64,000 nt of DNA, taken from NCBI GenBank assembly GCA_958299035.1, contig CATQJL010000223.1, positions 51,566,302 to 51,630,301 of the forward strand, read 5' to 3'. A program made the translations under genes and the position numbers. The notes below the pieces were generated by a model. It saw nothing but the letters and a program-made list of their open reading frames with translations, did no database searches and was not told the DNA's origin. This document shows positions 63,576 to 64,000 of the stretch, piece by piece. Every line of letters begins with the position of its first letter. The stretch's first letter is position 1. Source of the DNA: Cylicocyclus nassatus (lineage: Eukaryota; Nematoda; Chromadorea; Rhabditida; Strongylidae).

Positions 63576-63726
63576 AGGCATCGTCCACCCAAAGTGGAGG
63601 TTGGCGAGATTATGATGGCATACTAGTGTGGGCCCCCACACTAGGCAAGCCTCCCGAAATCAGGGATTTCAGAAGGCCTAGAATCGACAAAAACATGGAA
63701 GTCGAGAATTTGGGTGGACGGTGCAT
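63576..63726. mobile_element. TTAA-type MITE, ~150 bp, at the exon 5 edge of copy E
   Basis: Ends AGGCATCGTCCACCCAAA and TTTGGGTGGACGGTGCAT are near-perfect inverses. TTAA precedes (63572-63575) and TCAA follows (63727-63730); copy D has a single TTAA at the matching position (57695-57698), so one target base has changed since insertion. Confidence 0.75.
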
Positions 63727-63798
63727 TCAATAACCTTGACAACTCATTCGTCTTGCATCTCTCACACTGAGTGGTTTGATTGCACTTTGCTGTCTACA

Positions 63799-64000
63799 AT
63801 GGTATCCCAGCGCCGCACGGTTCAATCCAAGAAAGTAAGAAAAGCTGGTTTGACTAATTTGGAATCCACTATGTCTCCTGTGGATATTCCTAAAGCATCG
63901 GAAAAGGACGAAGATAAGTTGCTTTCACAACTTCAATCGATTTTGGTCAATAAGGCTCCAGAGGCCCTGCCATTGTTGGAACAATTGATTAGTTTGATCA
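63799..64000 (+). CDS. Open frame running off the window, possibly retrotransposon ORF1
   Basis: ATG at 63799 opens a frame of at least 67 codons without a stop: MVSQRRTVQSKKVRKAG, then LESTMSPVDIPKASEKDEDK and a leucine-rich segment LLSQLQSILVNKAPEALPLL. A basic start followed by a heptad-like leucine segment would suit ORF1 of a LINE. The DNA begins exactly where similarity to copy D exon 5 ends (63745/63746), so it looks like an insertion with its own ~53 bp leader. A host gene 5' exon is the alternative. No domain can be named from 67 residues. Confidence 0.5.
   Translation, partial: MVSQRRTVQSKKVRKAGLTNLESTMSPVDIPKASEKDEDKLLSQLQSILVNKAPEALPLLEQLISLI

Larger units (their letters stand above)
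61690..63745 (-). pseudogene. Tandem family copy E, broken by three insertions
   Basis: The exon 6 homologue starts at 61825 (DLAVEDVHTRCEAATHFHIY) but stops at 61727 after QREGVI because of a ~10 base insertion; copy D continues to EYLAK. The upstream intron matches copy D's intron 5 up to 62876, where a mariner MITE sits. Matching resumes after it (63535 to about 63571), is interrupted by a TTAA MITE at the exon 5 end, and resumes for AATAACCTTGACAACTC (63729-63745, exon 5 3' end). There the similarity stops abruptly, and an unrelated sequence with an open frame begins. Exons 1-4 are absent. A relic of the D-type subfamily. Confidence 0.75.

Overview
This is a repeat-rich, intron-rich animal sequence, best explained as a clade V nematode, probably strongylid-like. 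The main anchor is a C. elegans-type (GH25-like) invertebrate lysozyme gene with short introns and nematode-style splice sites. Supporting signs are many introns of about 45-60 bases, TGATAA sites upstream of the lysozyme gene, and a heavy load of small inverted-repeat transposons. No bacterial or viral gene blocks, CRISPR arrays or rRNA genes are visible.

Layout: 1-4.3 kb is non-coding, with a ~710 bp (AAT)n array, an inverted-repeat MITE and a solo LTR-like repeat. 4.35-6.9 kb (minus) holds the N-terminal half of a prostaglandin E synthase 2-like gene; its long intron contains a three-level nest of transposons. 7-16 kb is almost all mobile DNA: a 924 bp palindrome with an 8 bp target duplication, a 2.7 kb LTR-flanked element without a polymerase, and a 1 kb mariner-type palindrome. 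17.3-17.8 kb may hold a small three-exon gene. 20.5-23.8 kb holds two divergently placed lysozyme genes, one intact (plus) and one broken (minus).

24.3-63.7 kb is a minus-strand tandem array of one multi-exon gene family that I do not recognise. Four copies have full-length exon sets (called A, B, C, D, 216-238 residues each) and a fifth (E) is a wreck split by three transposon insertions. Exon lengths and intron phases agree between copies, and A/C and D/E are the closest pairs. Introns and spacers are packed with MITEs of piggyBac (TTAA), PIF/Harbinger (TTA/TAA), mariner (TA), MULE (9-10 bp) and 8-bp-TSD types, and a CR1-like LINE lies in an intron of copy B. Comparing paralogous copies shows some pre-insertion sites directly. 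The window ends inside an open frame that may be the start of another retrotransposon.

All exon models were read by eye from splice signals and paralogue comparison; no database search was possible.
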